A stretch of DNA of 64,000 nt from Salinibacter ruber DSM 13855 (GTDB lineage: Bacteria; Bacteroidota; Rhodothermia; Rhodothermales; Salinibacteraceae), in the NCBI RefSeq assembly GCF_000013045.1, contig NC_007677.1:186001-250000 (forward strand), in the 5' to 3' direction. The notes under the pieces are model-generated. The model was not told the origin of the DNA. It saw nothing but the letters and a program-made list of their open reading frames with translations, and searched no databases. Shown here in pieces: positions 27,279 to 37,029 of this stretch (position 1 is the stretch's first letter; every line of letters starts with the position of its first letter). The position numbers and the translations under genes were made by a program.

Positions 27279-28271
27279 TCAGTCGAGCCGTTGAAAATAG
27301 GCCCGAGCGTTCGGGTAGTCCACCGTGATGCGGAAGTGCCGGAAGAGCGAACCACCGAGGGCACCGGCCACCCTACGGTCCATAGAGCCCGCCAGCGTTT
27401 TCTGAATTGTGCGGTCGGGGCGTCGCTCAAACCAGACCGGCCCCGCGGTATGCCCGGCAATCTCCACCTCGGGAACGCGGATGAGGGGGCTTCCGCCGAG
27501 GGCGGGACTGGCCCCCTCCACCACCGTCCAGTCGGGGTGTTTGTTCGTCCAGCGTTCGAACAGAGAGGCCCGAATGAAGCCCGACGCAATCCGGCGCGGC
27601 GCGTCGAGGCGGCCCTGCGCGCTGTCAGTCAGCACCGTGGTCGCCCCGGTGTCGAACAGAAACGAACGTGTCGTCCCGTCGATGCTGGCCTCCACCCGAG
27701 GGTGATGGCCCACGCGCGTTCCGGTCGAGTCGGTTCTGAAGGCGAGGTCGACGGTGTGGTCCGGGGCGAACGACAGCTCGTCGGCCGTGTCGTGGAGGCG
27801 GAGGGTCTCGTCTCCGTAGTCGAAGGTCCAGATGCGGCCGGCAAACCAGTGCATACCCAGCCGTCCATCATCGTAGCCAACCAGTTGCGCTCGTCGGGAC
27901 GGTGCAATGATCGCGCGCTCGGCACGGGTTTGTGGCACTGGTCCCTCCGTCCTGAATACAGGAACCGGGACGACCTGCATCGGCCGCCGGCCTTGAAGGG
28001 TGTCGATGACCGGCCGGCCGGTCCGCCGCACGGCGGGCGACGATAGGACGACGGCCGTTCCGCCACCGGTGTCGGTCAGCATGCGGAGCGAATCGCCCTC
28101 CGTTGTCACGGCGGTGACGTAAATGCGGTGTTGAACGAAGTCGGCGGGGAGGACGCGGCCCCCTGGAGGCGACTGTGCAAAGCTCGTTTTGGCGCCGAGC
28201 AGGCCGGCCAGAAGTCCGAAGGCGAGAATTGCGACGGGCCGCCGCGGGAACGAGACGGAGAAGCAGCGCAC
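27279..28271 (-). CDS. Secreted retropepsin-like aspartyl protease
   Basis: About 330 residues from a GTG at 28271 chosen because it directly precedes a signal peptide (RRPVAILAFGLLAGLLGAK, cleavage near FAQ); an ATG at 28469 would leave a 66-residue arginine-rich leader. Two Asp-Thr-Gly motifs are present, in RMLTDTGGGTAVV (near residue 67) and SFLFDTGATTVLTD (near 207), the arrangement of a single-chain pepsin/retropepsin-like enzyme with one catalytic Asp per lobe. The end (HFRITVDYPNARAYFQ) matches the closing strand common in bacterial aspartyl protease families. Likely periplasmic; substrate unknown. Divergent from the TlpA-like gene. Confidence 0.75.
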   Translation of the reverse strand: MRCFSVSFPRRPVAILAFGLLAGLLGAKTSFAQSPPGGRVLPADFVQHRIYVTAVTTEGDSLRMLTDTGGGTAVVLSSPAVRRTGRPVIDTLQGRRPMQVVPVPVFRTEGPVPQTRAERAIIAPSRRAQLVGYDDGRLGMHWFAGRIWTFDYGDETLRLHDTADELSFAPDHTVDLAFRTDSTGTRVGHHPRVEASIDGTTRSFLFDTGATTVLTDSAQGRLDAPRRIASGFIRASLFERWTNKHPDWTVVEGASPALGGSPLIRVPEVEIAGHTAGPVWFERRPDRTIQKTLAGSMDRRVAGALGGSLFRHFRITVDYPNARAYFQRLD

Positions 28272-28799
28272 GGTTGCGTGAACGAGTGCAATGAGCAGAG
28301 TGCGATCGTGCAACGCCGTCCGGGAAGCGCGCCGTCTGGGAAACGAGCCCCGACATCGCGATCCCCTGTTCGGCATCGCAGTCCCCTGTATACTCCGACA
28401 CAGGTCCGGTTGCCCCCTGATCGACGGACGGCCTCGGTGCGTCGACGAACGTCCAGTCCGCATCGACAAACACGGGGCGGGGCAACCTGAACCGCGCCGT
28501 CACGCGTCGCCGCCGCCGGACGCCCAGGGCGCGGCGCCGGCGGGTCGTGCGGTGGGAAAAGAGAGCGGGCCGCTCCAAGGCGGCAGCGTGGCGGCCATGC
28601 TCCTCTGGACCTTTGTTCGAAGGGCCCCGAAACGACAATCATCGGGCGCAGTCTGGATGGGGCGCCGGAGGGGGAAGAAACGGGGCCGCGCCCGAGACCT
28701 AAATGGAACGATTCGTCCCGTCTGATCATGGCTCCGAACCCGTTCGGGAGGGTCGCCCCCCTTCCTCGCAGGTCTTCTTTCGGAGCGTCTTTTGACAGC

Positions 28800-29378
28800 A
28801 TGCCCAACCCATCGGTGCCCCACTGCTACTTGAAAGCGCGGGTTCTCGTCCTTGCCGTCTCGGCCGCGTCGCTACTGGGCCTGTCGGCGGGGGCGGCGCG
28901 GGCACAACCCGGGCCCGCCGAGATTGGGAAGCAGGTGCCCGGCTTCGAGATCGAGGCGCTCCAAGACTCGGGGCGCGCCATCACGCCCTCCGATTTCGAG
29001 GGCCGGTACGTGCTGCTCAACCTCTGGGCCACGTGGTGCGCGCCCTGCATTGAAAAACTCCCCGCTCTCCGGGAGGCGCGGCGGCGCTACTCGCCGGAAC
29101 GGCTCGCCATCCTGAACGTCTCGTTCGACCGGTCTCGGCCCAAGGCGACGGCGTTTTTGGAGAAGCGTGAGATGCCGGGGCGGCACGCACATGCGAGCGG
29201 GGGCCTCATGGGCGAATTTGGAGACAAGTTCGCCCGGATGCCGACCGAGTCGGGTTCGGGGAAGGTGCGAGGGCTTCCCAACATGACCCTCATCGGGCCG
29301 AAGGGAAAGGTTGCCGACATAGCAGCTGGAGAGTCGGCCGACCTCCTCGAGATGTTGAGCGAACGTCTCGGGCGTTGA
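28800..29378 (+). CDS. TlpA/ResA-like thioredoxin-fold protein
   Basis: About 192 residues from the ATG at 28800, which precedes a signal peptide (VLVLAVSAASLLGLSAG, cleavage near ARA-Q). The fold contains the redox motif WATWCAPC (Cys near 80 and 83) and the cis-proline segment RGLPNMTLI, so it is an active thiol-disulfide reductase or oxidase in the periplasm, of the TlpA/ResA class used in cytochrome c maturation and envelope thiol control. Transcription is divergent from the secreted protease, with which it may share envelope function. No ccd or dsb genes nearby. Confidence 0.9.
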   Translation: MPNPSVPHCYLKARVLVLAVSAASLLGLSAGAARAQPGPAEIGKQVPGFEIEALQDSGRAITPSDFEGRYVLLNLWATWCAPCIEKLPALREARRRYSPERLAILNVSFDRSRPKATAFLEKREMPGRHAHASGGLMGEFGDKFARMPTESGSGKVRGLPNMTLIGPKGKVADIAAGESADLLEMLSERLGR

Positions 29379-29500
29379 GCGGGCACCTGTCAGGTCGTCG
29401 CCCCGAACGCCCCTCGATCGTGCTCCCGGGCCTTCCCCCGGCTTGGAGGCCCGCCGCCTCGCCCCGGATCCCGCTCGGCCCGACCCCGAAGCTCCCGTCG

Positions 29501-30139
29501 TCAGAATTGGAGCGTCACCGAGAGGCCCACCTGCTCCCCCCGAGGGCCGCCGGCGGTTGGCGTGACGCGAGCCCGAAGGCCGTGCGTCCTGTTGTATTCT
29601 CGGGCCGCCGTTCCTGCCGTGGCGGTGTCGTAGATGCCGCTGCCAAGTACGGCGGCTGCCCCAATGAGGAGCCATTCCAGGCCATCGAAATTCGGCGCCT
29701 CACTGACGCCCTGCTGATTCTGCGCCGATTCGGCCGCGCTGATCGCGACCAGGGCCGTTCCGGTACGGATTCCGATCCCGACCCACGCCTGCGAGTGGTT
29801 CTCCGCGTAGAAGTGGCCGAAGGCCGGCCCGACGAAAAGCCCGGCCCCGTAGGCGGGCGCAAGGAGCAGGGTGCCCCCGAGCGACAGGGCCACGGCCCGC
29901 CCGGGGCGTTTCGGCGAGGTGGCGGCGGCCTTCTGAGGGGGGGCGGGGCGATGGGGCTCCGGTTGGGGATGTGCTGCCGGTCGGGAGGCCGTGTCCCGAT
30001 TAGTGGGGCCGGTCGGCTGGCCGTGGATGAGAGGGCTGTGGATGGGGCGGGCCCGGACGGACTGGCCCTGGGCGGCCTGTCCCGGCAGGGACGCGGCAAC
30101 GAGAAGAAGGCAAAGGCAGATCGAATGGGCGTAGCGCAT
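29501..30139 (-). CDS. Exported protein, paralogue of the one at 37777
   Basis: Protein of 212 residues with a signal peptide (MRYAHSICLCLLLVAASLPG, cleavage near GQA). After a Pro/His-rich linker come a hydrophobic pair of segments and two blocks shared with the protein at 37777: GPAFGHFYAENHSQAWVGIG and YNRTHGLRARVTPTAGGP, ending in QVGLSVTLQF. The final Phe and amphipathic end suggest membrane or outer-membrane association. No known family recognised. Its upstream region carries three palindromic GGAC/GTCC sites also present before the paralogue. Convergent with the thioredoxin gene. Confidence 0.7.
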   Translation of the reverse strand: MRYAHSICLCLLLVAASLPGQAAQGQSVRARPIHSPLIHGQPTGPTNRDTASRPAAHPQPEPHRPAPPQKAAATSPKRPGRAVALSLGGTLLLAPAYGAGLFVGPAFGHFYAENHSQAWVGIGIRTGTALVAISAAESAQNQQGVSEAPNFDGLEWLLIGAAAVLGSGIYDTATAGTAAREYNRTHGLRARVTPTAGGPRGEQVGLSVTLQF

Positions 30140-30596
30140 CGGTCGTTGGTTGCGTGTGGACCGGTTTTGAGAACATGCGCTCCCATGATCGGACCCGCCC
30201 GGGCGGAAAAACCGGACACGGGTCCGGAGAACGGGGACTTGTCCGCTCGGTCCGGGGGACGTGTCCGCTCAGTTGCGAGGGGCGCGCCGACGTTGACCCC
30301 GAGGCCTTCAATACCGCTGCAACACCGGACCGGCGGGTCCCCTCCTGCTTGAAAGCGTGGGCCCGACAGCACCGATTTCGCGAAGCAATGCGGGGGACGG
30401 CGCAGGTCCCGCCAGCCGTACGGCAGCCTCGACTGGCCACCTGGACGTGGGCCGCCGGACTACCTGCAGGGGGCAGTGCTCCCGCGCTCCTGCGGCAGGC
30501 GACAAGACCGACTTAAGGAATAGCCCCGTGAGGCCGATGACGTGAACCAAAGACTAAATTCCAGTCTTCGAGTTACGTGCCTCGTCTCCCAACGTC
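30140..30596 (+). other. 457-bp divergent gap with palindromic sites
   Basis: Between the exported paralogue (minus) and the first membrane chemoreceptor (plus). It holds the palindrome cluster at 30212-30266 (listed separately). No gene is supported. Confidence 0.5.
30212..30266 (-). promoter_or_regulatory. Palindromic operator-like cluster upstream of the exported paralogue
   Basis: Three inverted repeats: CCGGACACGGGTCCGG (30212-30227, arms GGAC/GTCC with a four-base spacer), GGACTTGTCC (30235-30244) and GGACGTGTCC (30257-30266), the last two with two-base spacers and both followed by GCTC. They lie 73-127 bp before the gene start. The same combination (one four-base-spacer and one two-base-spacer site) lies before the paralogue at 37777. 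A shared regulator-binding site is inferred. Confidence 0.5.
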
Positions 30597-32195
30597 ATGA
30601 GCAGTACCACAGCGTCCAGGGGAAAAGAAGAAGGAGTAGTCTCCAAGGCATTGTACAGTGTTGGGGCGCTCGCCACGGCACTGGAAACGGCAACCCCGGA
30701 TTTTCTACGTCGCCGTTTTGGGCTTAGGGTCCTCCTGGCAGGGCCGCTCTGTTCGGTGATCGGGTTCCCGTTCGCCGCCGCGTATCTGATCGAGAACGCC
30801 CACCTCTCCTTTGTCGTCGCCGGGGGCGGCGTGGCCGTGACCGGATTCATGGTCTACGCCGAGATGTACTGGCTGCTCCGGAAGATGAACGAGAAGGTTA
30901 TCGAGATCGAGGGTGGGGCTCACGACATATCCTTCGACTACGAGCGGCTTGACAGCATCGGGGTCATCTTCGAGACCTTCGAGGGGGTGGCGAGGGACCT
31001 GGGAGATTCAATAGAAGAGGCGAATGCCGCCCAGAGGCGAGCCGAAAAAGAGGCCGAGCAGGCCCGGGAGGCCGAGCAGAAGGCAGCCGAGCGGAAAGAG
31101 CGTCTTCAGGACGGCGTCGACACGATGCTGAAGGCGACCGACCGCCTAGCTGAGGGAGACCTGACGACCCGACTTCCCGAGGGGCAGGGTGGAGCAATCG
31201 GCCGCCTGTTTGAGGGCTTCAACGAGGCGGCAGAGACGATGGGCCAGGCGATGGGAGAGGTCCGCAGGGCGACAAAGTCTGTCGCTTCGGCGACGGAGGA
31301 GATCAGCAGTTCCTCCGACCAGATGGCCGCCAGCGCGGAGGAGCAATCCGCCCAGGCCGAGGAGGTCGCCGCGGCCGTTGAGGAGCTCAACCAGACGATC
31401 GGGGAGAATGCCCGGAGCGTTCAGTCCGTCGCCGATTCGGCCAGCGACGGCAGCCAGCAGGCCCAGGACGGGCAAGATGTGGTTTTGGAGGCCACCGCGA
31501 AGATGGAGGAGATTGCGGGAGAGGTTCAAGAGACCGCCGATCGGATCGAGCGGCTGCAGGCCTCCAGTGAAGAGATCAGTCAGGTGGTGGAGACGATCGA
31601 CGACATCGCGGGGCAGACGAATCTCCTTGCCCTGAACGCGGCGATTGAGGCTGCGCGAGCAGGGGGGGAGGGCGAGGGCACCGGGCAAGGGTTTGGCGTG
31701 GTCGCCGAGGAGGTCCGAGAGCTGGCGGAGGACACCGACCAGGCGACCTCTGAGATTGGCGAGATCATCGGGGAGGTGCAGTCCGAAATCAAAGAGGCCG
31801 TCGAGTCGGCCCGGCGCTCGCGGAGCAATGCGGAGGACGGAATCGATCTGGCCCGGAGGGCCAGCGGCAGGCTGGAAGAGATCGTGCGGTCCATCGAAGC
31901 GGTCGAGGCAAAAGCCGACGAGATCGCGGCGGCCTCCGAAGAGCAGTCCACCACGAGCGAGGAGATCGCCCGGAGCGTGCAGTCGATCTCGACGGCGGCC
32001 CAGCAGTCGGCTGAGGGCGTCACGGACGTGTCAGATGTTTCAGAGCGCCTCCGGGAAGTCACCAGCACGCTGCAGCAGCGGGTCCGGGCGTTCGAGATCG
32101 AACGAGAGACAAGGCAGGGGCCGTCGAGCCCCAGTCCCGCGTCCGGCCCCGTCCCGCATCACCAGGGAGATGGGGCGCGGAATGAGAAGCGGTAG
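30597..32195 (+). CDS. Membrane methyl-accepting chemotaxis protein
   Basis: Protein of 532 residues. Two helices (about 45-65 and 72-92) with almost no loop between them, so no periplasmic sensing domain; a HAMP-like segment (about 95-235, [11 protein letters not shown]) and an MCP signalling domain (about 235-500). The CheA/CheW-binding tip [21 protein letters not shown] is intact. Such receptors may sense membrane potential, energy state or an intracellular signal. Followed after 67 bp by a second receptor gene on the same strand, probably one transcript; the signalling regions of the two are nearly identical. Confidence 0.92.
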   Translation: MSSTTASRGKEEGVVSKALYSVGALATALETATPDFLRRRFGLRVLLAGPLCSVIGFPFAAAYLIENAHLSFVVAGGGVAVTGFMVYAEMYWLLRKMNEKVIEIEGGAHDISFDYERLDSIGVIFETFEGVARDLGDSIEEANAAQRRAEKEAEQAREAEQKAAERKERLQDGVDTMLKATDRLAEGDLTTRLPEGQGGAIGRLFEGFNEAAETMGQAMGEVRRATKSVASATEEISSSSDQMAASAEEQSAQAEEVAAAVEELNQTIGENARSVQSVADSASDGSQQAQDGQDVVLEATAKMEEIAGEVQETADRIERLQASSEEISQVVETIDDIAGQTNLLALNAAIEAARAGGEGEGTGQGFGVVAEEVRELAEDTDQATSEIGEIIGEVQSEIKEAVESARRSRSNAEDGIDLARRASGRLEEIVRSIEAVEAKADEIAAASEEQSTTSEEIARSVQSISTAAQQSAEGVTDVSDVSERLREVTSTLQQRVRAFEIERETRQGPSSPSPASGPVPHHQGDGARNEKR

Positions 32196-32262
32196 GCTTC
32201 AGAAACGGACAAAAGCGCCCCCAGAACTTCCAGGCTTCAACCCCAAAGGCACAGACAGCAGA

Positions 32263-34098
32263 ATGGCCACGCTTGTCAACTTTTTTCTTCCCGACTCGCT
32301 CCCTGAAGGCTCCTCCAAACGGGACTTGGGGTACCTGACGGTCACGATGACATCTATCATCGTGGCGGCTGCGATCTCATACTCGGCGATGTACTTCAGG
32401 TGGGAGTTCTACTCAGGGATCGCGGTTCTCTGGGGAAGTGCGGCAGTACTTTCGCTCGTGCCGATAGCGGTAAAAAGTGGAGCTCCGCCGTCTATGGGGG
32501 CAAAGCTCACGCCTACCATAATGCTGGTGCTGATCTCCCTGCTTGTGATGCTGGACGGGGGGCTTTCGTCAATCACGACGCCTTGGTTTATCGTCGCTCC
32601 ACTCATGGCACTTCTTCTGACGGAGAAGTGGTTTGCGGGATTACTAGCCGGAATTACCGCCCTCGAGGTGATTCTGATTTACGTGCTACAGGCCACAGGA
32701 GCCGTCTCGTTTCCGGCAGGGATAGCCGAAGTGATGACGAGTGAAGCCAGGGCCACTTCATACGTAGGACTCGTCTTCGTCATCTTCGCCGTCGCTCAGG
32801 TTTTCAAAAGCAGGCAGGTGCGGGCGATGAAAGAGGCGAAGTCCGCCACCGAAGAGGCCAAGGCCCAGAAGCAAGAGACCGAAGAAATGGCCGAGCGGCT
32901 TAAACGCCAGAAGGACTCTGTTGAAGAACGGGTCGAAGAAGCAACGCAAGAACTCCAGGCACAGAAGGACGCCCTGTCGGAGCACGCGGGACAGATGCTT
33001 AAAGCCATGAACCGGTTTGCTGATGGGGACTTGAGCGTGCGGGTCCGTACCGACCGGGACGACGAGATTGGCGACCTCTTCGACGGGTTCAATCAAGCGG
33101 TCGGCAGCGTCCAACAGATCCTCAGTGACGTGAAAGAGGCAACCCGACAAACCGCCTCCACGGCGGATCAAATCAGTTCGTCGTCCGACCAGATGGCCGC
33201 CAGCGCGGAGGAGCAGTCCGCCCAGTCTGAGGAGGTCGCCGCGGCGGTCGAGGAGCTCAACCAGACGATCGGGGAGAACGCCAAAAGCGTTCAGTCGGTC
33301 GCCGAGGCGGCCGGCGAGGGCAGCCGCCAGGCCCGAAACGGGCAGGAAGTGGTCTCGGAGGCCACCGCGAAGATCAAAGAGATTGCGGCCGATGTGCAGG
33401 ACACGGCCGAAACCATCAATCAACTGCAGGACTCCAGCGAGCAGATCAGCACGGTGGTCGAGACGATTGACGAGATCGCCGGCCAGACAAACCTGTTGGC
33501 CCTAAACGCAGCCATCGAAGCGGCGCGGGCCGGCGGGGACGAGTCCGGTGCCGAGACCGGACAGGGGTTTGCCGTGGTTGCCGAGGAGGTGCGGGAGCTC
33601 GCAGACGAGACCGACCAGGCCACCTCCGAGATCTCTAGTATCATCGGGGAGGTGCAGTCGGAAATCGACGAGGCCGTGGAGGCGGCGCGGCGAAGCAGTT
33701 CGAACGCCAAAGACGGAATTGACCTGTCCGAGAAGGCGAGCGAGACCCTCGGCGAGATCGTCTCCTCCATCGAGCGGGTTGAGCAGAAAGCCGACGAGAT
33801 CGCGGCAGCCTCCGAAGAGCAGTCCACCACGAGCGAGGAGATCGCCCAGAGCGTGCAGTCGATCTCGACGGCGGCCCAGCAGTCGGCGGCAGGGGTCACC
33901 CAGGTCTCCGACATCGCTGGTGAGCTGGAGAGCGTCACTGGGAAGCTGCAACGGCGCCTCCAGCGGTTCACCGTCGATGAAGAAGGCAGTGGTGCAGGAG
34001 AGGCGGAGACGGGCGAGACGGCTGGCCCGGTGGGGTCGGGCCGAACCGGGGCGGTGTCGGGGGGACGGCCGCTCGGGGACGGTGCGCAGGCTGCCTAG
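32263..34098 (+). CDS. Membrane methyl-accepting chemotaxis protein with multi-helix sensor
   Basis: About 611 residues from the ATG at 32263 ([12 protein letters not shown]). Six hydrophobic helices (about 25-185) form an integral-membrane sensor with very short loops, like MASE-type domains. A coiled coil (about 190-245), HAMP-like [12 protein letters not shown] (about 248-300) and the MCP signalling domain (about 310-570) follow, with the tip [21 protein letters not shown] intact. The same frame continues open upstream inside the previous gene, but that part is antisense-phase noise. A Gly/Glu-rich tail ends the protein. It likely pairs with the receptor upstream. Confidence 0.92.
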   Translation: MATLVNFFLPDSLPEGSSKRDLGYLTVTMTSIIVAAAISYSAMYFRWEFYSGIAVLWGSAAVLSLVPIAVKSGAPPSMGAKLTPTIMLVLISLLVMLDGGLSSITTPWFIVAPLMALLLTEKWFAGLLAGITALEVILIYVLQATGAVSFPAGIAEVMTSEARATSYVGLVFVIFAVAQVFKSRQVRAMKEAKSATEEAKAQKQETEEMAERLKRQKDSVEERVEEATQELQAQKDALSEHAGQMLKAMNRFADGDLSVRVRTDRDDEIGDLFDGFNQAVGSVQQILSDVKEATRQTASTADQISSSSDQMAASAEEQSAQSEEVAAAVEELNQTIGENAKSVQSVAEAAGEGSRQARNGQEVVSEATAKIKEIAADVQDTAETINQLQDSSEQISTVVETIDEIAGQTNLLALNAAIEAARAGGDESGAETGQGFAVVAEEVRELADETDQATSEISSIIGEVQSEIDEAVEAARRSSSNAKDGIDLSEKASETLGEIVSSIERVEQKADEIAAASEEQSTTSEEIAQSVQSISTAAQQSAAGVTQVSDIAGELESVTGKLQRRLQRFTVDEEGSGAGEAETGETAGPVGSGRTGAVSGGRPLGDGAQAA

Positions 34099-34587
34099 AG
34101 ATAGACGGGTCGAGCCGGCCGTCGGCGTTGTCCTCATGAATCGGGCAGCCGCGAAAGCACCGGACGCCTCCCGAGACGGGGGCGTTCGGGACGTCCATTT
34201 CACCGCAGCCGACGGCCTCCCCCCGTCCGGGTTGAGTAGACCTGTCTCCACGTAACTGTCCACCGGACAGGGGGGCGCTGCCCTGCCCCTCGACTGGCTC
34301 GTCCGGAAACGGTGCCCCCGACCAATCGGTGAGAGCCAGTGCCTCTTCGGTGTGTCTCTCTGAAGTGGCCTGACTGCCGCGAGAAAGCCTCTGCACGAGC
34401 GCCCGCCGACCTTCGGAAGACCCACCGGCCCACGTGCACGTGCCGGGGACGGATGCGCTCTGTGGTCGTGTTGAACCAGGGCCGTCTCTGTTTCCGGCGG
34501 CTGGTGGCCGGGACCTCCCAACGGCGGTCCCGCCGACGGCAGTCACCCTGACCTCCCAGTTTCATTGGACGCGTCCCTGCTCAGACC
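34099..34587 (+). other. 489-bp gap without a gene
   Basis: No domain-bearing frame was found on either strand. Function unknown; may include the receptor operon's transcript end. Confidence 0.45.
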
Positions 34588-34905
34588 ATGACCGTTGAGG
34601 TCTACCACCGCCAGCACTCCCCAACCGGCACCGGATACAACGTCTTTGAGGAGCGGCCCGACGTGGCCTGGAGCGACCGCCAGCACGAGTATGAGCGCTC
34701 GGCGACCGTCGAGGTGGAGACGCCCGATCGCCGCGACGCGCTGAGGCGAACCTTTCGTCTGATGCGGCACAAGCCGTCGACGACCGATTCGGGCGCCGTG
34801 GTGAAACTCTACCGCGACAGCGTGCGCCGCTCCTCGATCGGAGACGTGCTTGTGGTCGACGGGGCGGCCTATGAAGTGCAGGACGGAGGCTTCGAGCGAA
34901 TTTGA
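34588..34905 (+). CDS. Small soluble protein with YodL-like C-terminus
   Basis: Protein of 105 residues without signal or membrane segment. It begins MTVEVYHRQHSPTGTGYNVF and ends RRSSIGDVLVVDGAAYEVQDGGFERI. The closing pattern R-S-x-S-x-GD-V-x-x-V-DG-x-A-Y resembles the YodL-like domain found in small proteins of plasmids, phages and haloarchaea. The role of the family is not established to my knowledge. Convergent with paralogue copy 2. The pattern assignment is from memory and moderate. Confidence 0.6.
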   Translation: MTVEVYHRQHSPTGTGYNVFEERPDVAWSDRQHEYERSATVEVETPDRRDALRRTFRLMRHKPSTTDSGAVVKLYRDSVRRSSIGDVLVVDGAAYEVQDGGFERI

Positions 34906-34970
34906 GGGCCCGCTCCGGCCGGGCCACCGGGACGTGTTGGGCGTGGGGAAGACCCGTTGCCCGCGGCCGC

Positions 34971-35585
34971 TCAGAAGAGAATTTGTCGGGCCGCCCGCCA
35001 CCCGATCAGGCCGAGTGTCATCGCTACCGCTGTCCAGTGTGCCCAGCGCTGGTCTGTGAACATCGGCACCGCCGAGGCCGAGGCCAGCCCCCCGATCGCC
35101 AGGGCCGACACCAGACGGTCCTGCATGCTTCCCCACGCGAAGGAGATCTGGTTGTCCACCCCCAGTGCCACGAACAGCCCGGTCAAGAGCCCGAAAAACC
35201 ACCGTCTGTGCCCCGCTGAAAAGTAGAAGGCTTCCAGGTCGACCGCCGGCACGGAACCGTCCCCTGAACCGGCGACGGACATCTCCCAATCAGGGTCCGG
35301 AAGCGCGAACGCGCAGCACAGGTACAGGAGAAAGAAAAACAGCAGGTACGACAGGAAGCGCGGCCCGGCCTCGCCTGCACTGCTTGCGTTTTCCAGCACG
35401 CTGAACCCGTTCCACCAAAGCAAAATCGTGAAGAGGAACACGAACGCCGACCAGGCGAGAGGGAGCCCATCCCACTTCACGGCGTAGCCTGGGCGGATCA
35501 GCTCTCGAACGCTCTGGGCTAGGTCTGTCAGGCCGAGGCCGACAATGATGGAGATGAGGGCAACCAGATATTCAAGCTGGCTCAT
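34971..35585 (-). CDS. Multi-helix membrane protein, paralogous family copy 2
   Basis: Protein of 204 residues, about five helices. The first 60 or so residues are nearly identical to copy 1 at 25460 (MSQLEYLVALISIIVGLGL, VRELIRPGY, KWDGLPLAWS), differing mainly at synonymous third positions, which shows selection on the protein. The middle and C-terminal parts have diverged more but keep CAFALPDPDWE, HRRWFFGLLTG and RRWAHW-like QRWAHWT. Function unknown. Convergent with the YodL-like gene. Confidence 0.75.
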   Translation of the reverse strand: MSQLEYLVALISIIVGLGLTDLAQSVRELIRPGYAVKWDGLPLAWSAFVFLFTILLWWNGFSVLENASSAGEAGPRFLSYLLFFFLLYLCCAFALPDPDWEMSVAGSGDGSVPAVDLEAFYFSAGHRRWFFGLLTGLFVALGVDNQISFAWGSMQDRLVSALAIGGLASASAVPMFTDQRWAHWTAVAMTLGLIGWRAARQILF

Positions 35586-35704
35586 GGCTCGGGGGAGTTC
35601 AGGCTATGCGCCCCAGCAGGCGCCTTCTGAGGCAGAAGACCTTTGAAGTGGAGGACCCGTTCGGAACCGGCCTCTGCGCTGTGGCACGGCGATCTCGTCC
35701 CGCG

Positions 35705-35914
35705 TCAGTCGTTGTCCTCAACACAGTCGAGGCAGAAAATCAGGTGGTCGGTTCTGATCCATCCACGCTGGTAGAGGACGGCGTTGACCGTGTCGATGGA
35801 ATCGAGGTCTGGCTCCGTGAACCGGAATGTATCTCGAACAGTCTTCCGGTCAATCACGATCTCATTTTCGCAACTGGCACACTCGAAGACAAAGGGATAG
35901 CCCAGACCAGACAT
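35705..35914 (-). CDS. Small zinc-ribbon-like protein
   Basis: Sixty-nine residues with two CxxC pairs, CASCENE near residue 12 and CLDCVED near 62, separated by about 50 residues of mixed charge, consistent with one structural zinc site. No DNA-binding motif besides this. The acidic Asp/Glu content matches the halophilic background. No family assigned. It lies about 120 bp upstream of paralogue copy 2 on the same strand and may be cotranscribed. Confidence 0.6.
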   Translation of the reverse strand: MSGLGYPFVFECASCENEIVIDRKTVRDTFRFTEPDLDSIDTVNAVLYQRGWIRTDHLIFCLDCVEDND

Positions 35915-36075
35915 GGCGAACAGGGGGCTGGTCAGTGATCTGCCCTCAGCATGGAGATCGAACGGCGCGTTCGGCCGGCCACTACGCTGCTGGCCCGCCC
36001 ACGGAGGCGGGATTCGTCCTTGCGTCCGCGGAGCGACACCAGGGGGGCGGGAAGCGCAGGAGGCTCATTCCCGGC

Positions 36076-36462
36076 TCACGGTGCCGTTCCGGCCGGCAGG
36101 AATTCGTCGGCGAGCGCATGGGCGTCTTCCTTGGCCTCCTCGACCGTGCAGGCGCCCGTTTGACGCTTTTCTTCGACCGCGTCTTCGCGGGTGGCGTACT
36201 TCCATCTGACCGACGTGCCTGGTTGGGCACGAGGAGCGTAGGCGCTGACGACTTCGTCCTTCCCGCGCAGGCCCTCCCAGTCGAGAAGATGTCCGGAGGG
36301 GTGCTCGACGGCCCAGTGCAGGGCCGGGCCGCCGGGGGCCCTTGGCCCACCGGTGTGCCGGCGCGTGTTCTGCTCGTCAACAATCTTGACGAGCCGCCAC
36401 CGCGTGATGTCGTGAAGCGCGATGGCAAGAGAAACGCAGGAGCCGCGCATGTAATCGGGCAT
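36076..36462 (-). CDS. Small protein with a Cys-His-Asp pattern (papain-like candidate)
   Basis: Protein of 128 residues. Near the start is MRGSCVSLAIALHDIT (Cys at about residue 9 at the head of a helix), later HWAVEHPSGHLLDWEG (His near 49 and 54, Asp near 60). A helix-capping Cys followed by a His and Asp in beta strands is the pattern of papain-fold proteases and related toxin or phage proteins. The distances are compatible with that, but I cannot prove the fold. The C-terminal half is helical and acidic. Function unassigned. Confidence 0.5.
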   Translation of the reverse strand: MPDYMRGSCVSLAIALHDITRWRLVKIVDEQNTRRHTGGPRAPGGPALHWAVEHPSGHLLDWEGLRGKDEVVSAYAPRAQPGTSVRWKYATREDAVEEKRQTGACTVEEAKEDAHALADEFLPAGTAP

Positions 36463-36957
36463 GGCGTTCTGATCGGCTGCAACTGTGCTAAATCAGCTTG
36501 TCGTTTCGAAGCCAGGCGTGGACGCCGCCGGCGAGAATGCATTCGTAACCGCTTGCGCTGACCCGGACGGGCGGCGGTTGGGACCCAAGGCAAACGGAAG
36601 AGCACCAACACGCGTTTTACATGACGTGCTGGGCGATGTTGTACGGAGCGTCAAGCGTTGTGCCCCATCCGATTTCAGGTTCGAGGCAGGCGCCAGTGGG
36701 GACTGATCCGCATGTCCTCAACCAAACGGCACGGCGGCCAATCCGGCCGTAGACGTGGGGCGGTCTCCTCTCTCTTCGGTGCCGGCCCGCAACGCATTCC
36801 CCGCGAGCCTCAATCCCTCCCGCCTTTTTGTGATTCGCCACTGCCGGCCTGCGAGTTTCCTGCCGGTGCCCCCCGTCCGCCACACGCTCCACCGAGGTGT
36901 TTTCTTGGCGGGAAAGCGCGTTTCCTGCACCGACCCACACGGCAGTGCCCGTTCACC
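36463..36957 (-). other. 495-bp stretch, possible gene remnants
   Basis: The minus strand shows two short peptide-like ends without starts: one ending WLRNDKLI at a stop at 36488-36490 and one ending GTTLDAPYNIAQHVM at about 36617. Both have protein-like composition and could be broken C-termini of small genes. Neither can be supported as an intact gene. Confidence 0.3.
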
Positions 36958-36991
36958 AAAAAAGCCCGGCCCCCCACCAGAGAGACCGGGC
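36958..36991 (-). terminator. Rho-independent terminator (minus strand)
   Basis: Read on the minus strand, GCCCGG (36991-36986) pairs with CCGGGC (36969-36964) across a 16-base loop, followed by six T (36963-36958). This is a standard intrinsic terminator. The transcript it ends must come from higher coordinates, where only a possible RNA or weak 84-codon frame (37046-37300) is visible. Confidence 0.6.
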
Positions 36992-37029
36992 GCTGGCAGA
37001 ATCGATGGCCAGATTGATATGCAGTTTTA

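Noticed and set aside
36485-36706. Plus-strand frame of 73 codons
   Set aside because: No domain, and overlaps minus-strand fragments with better composition; nothing supports it as a gene.
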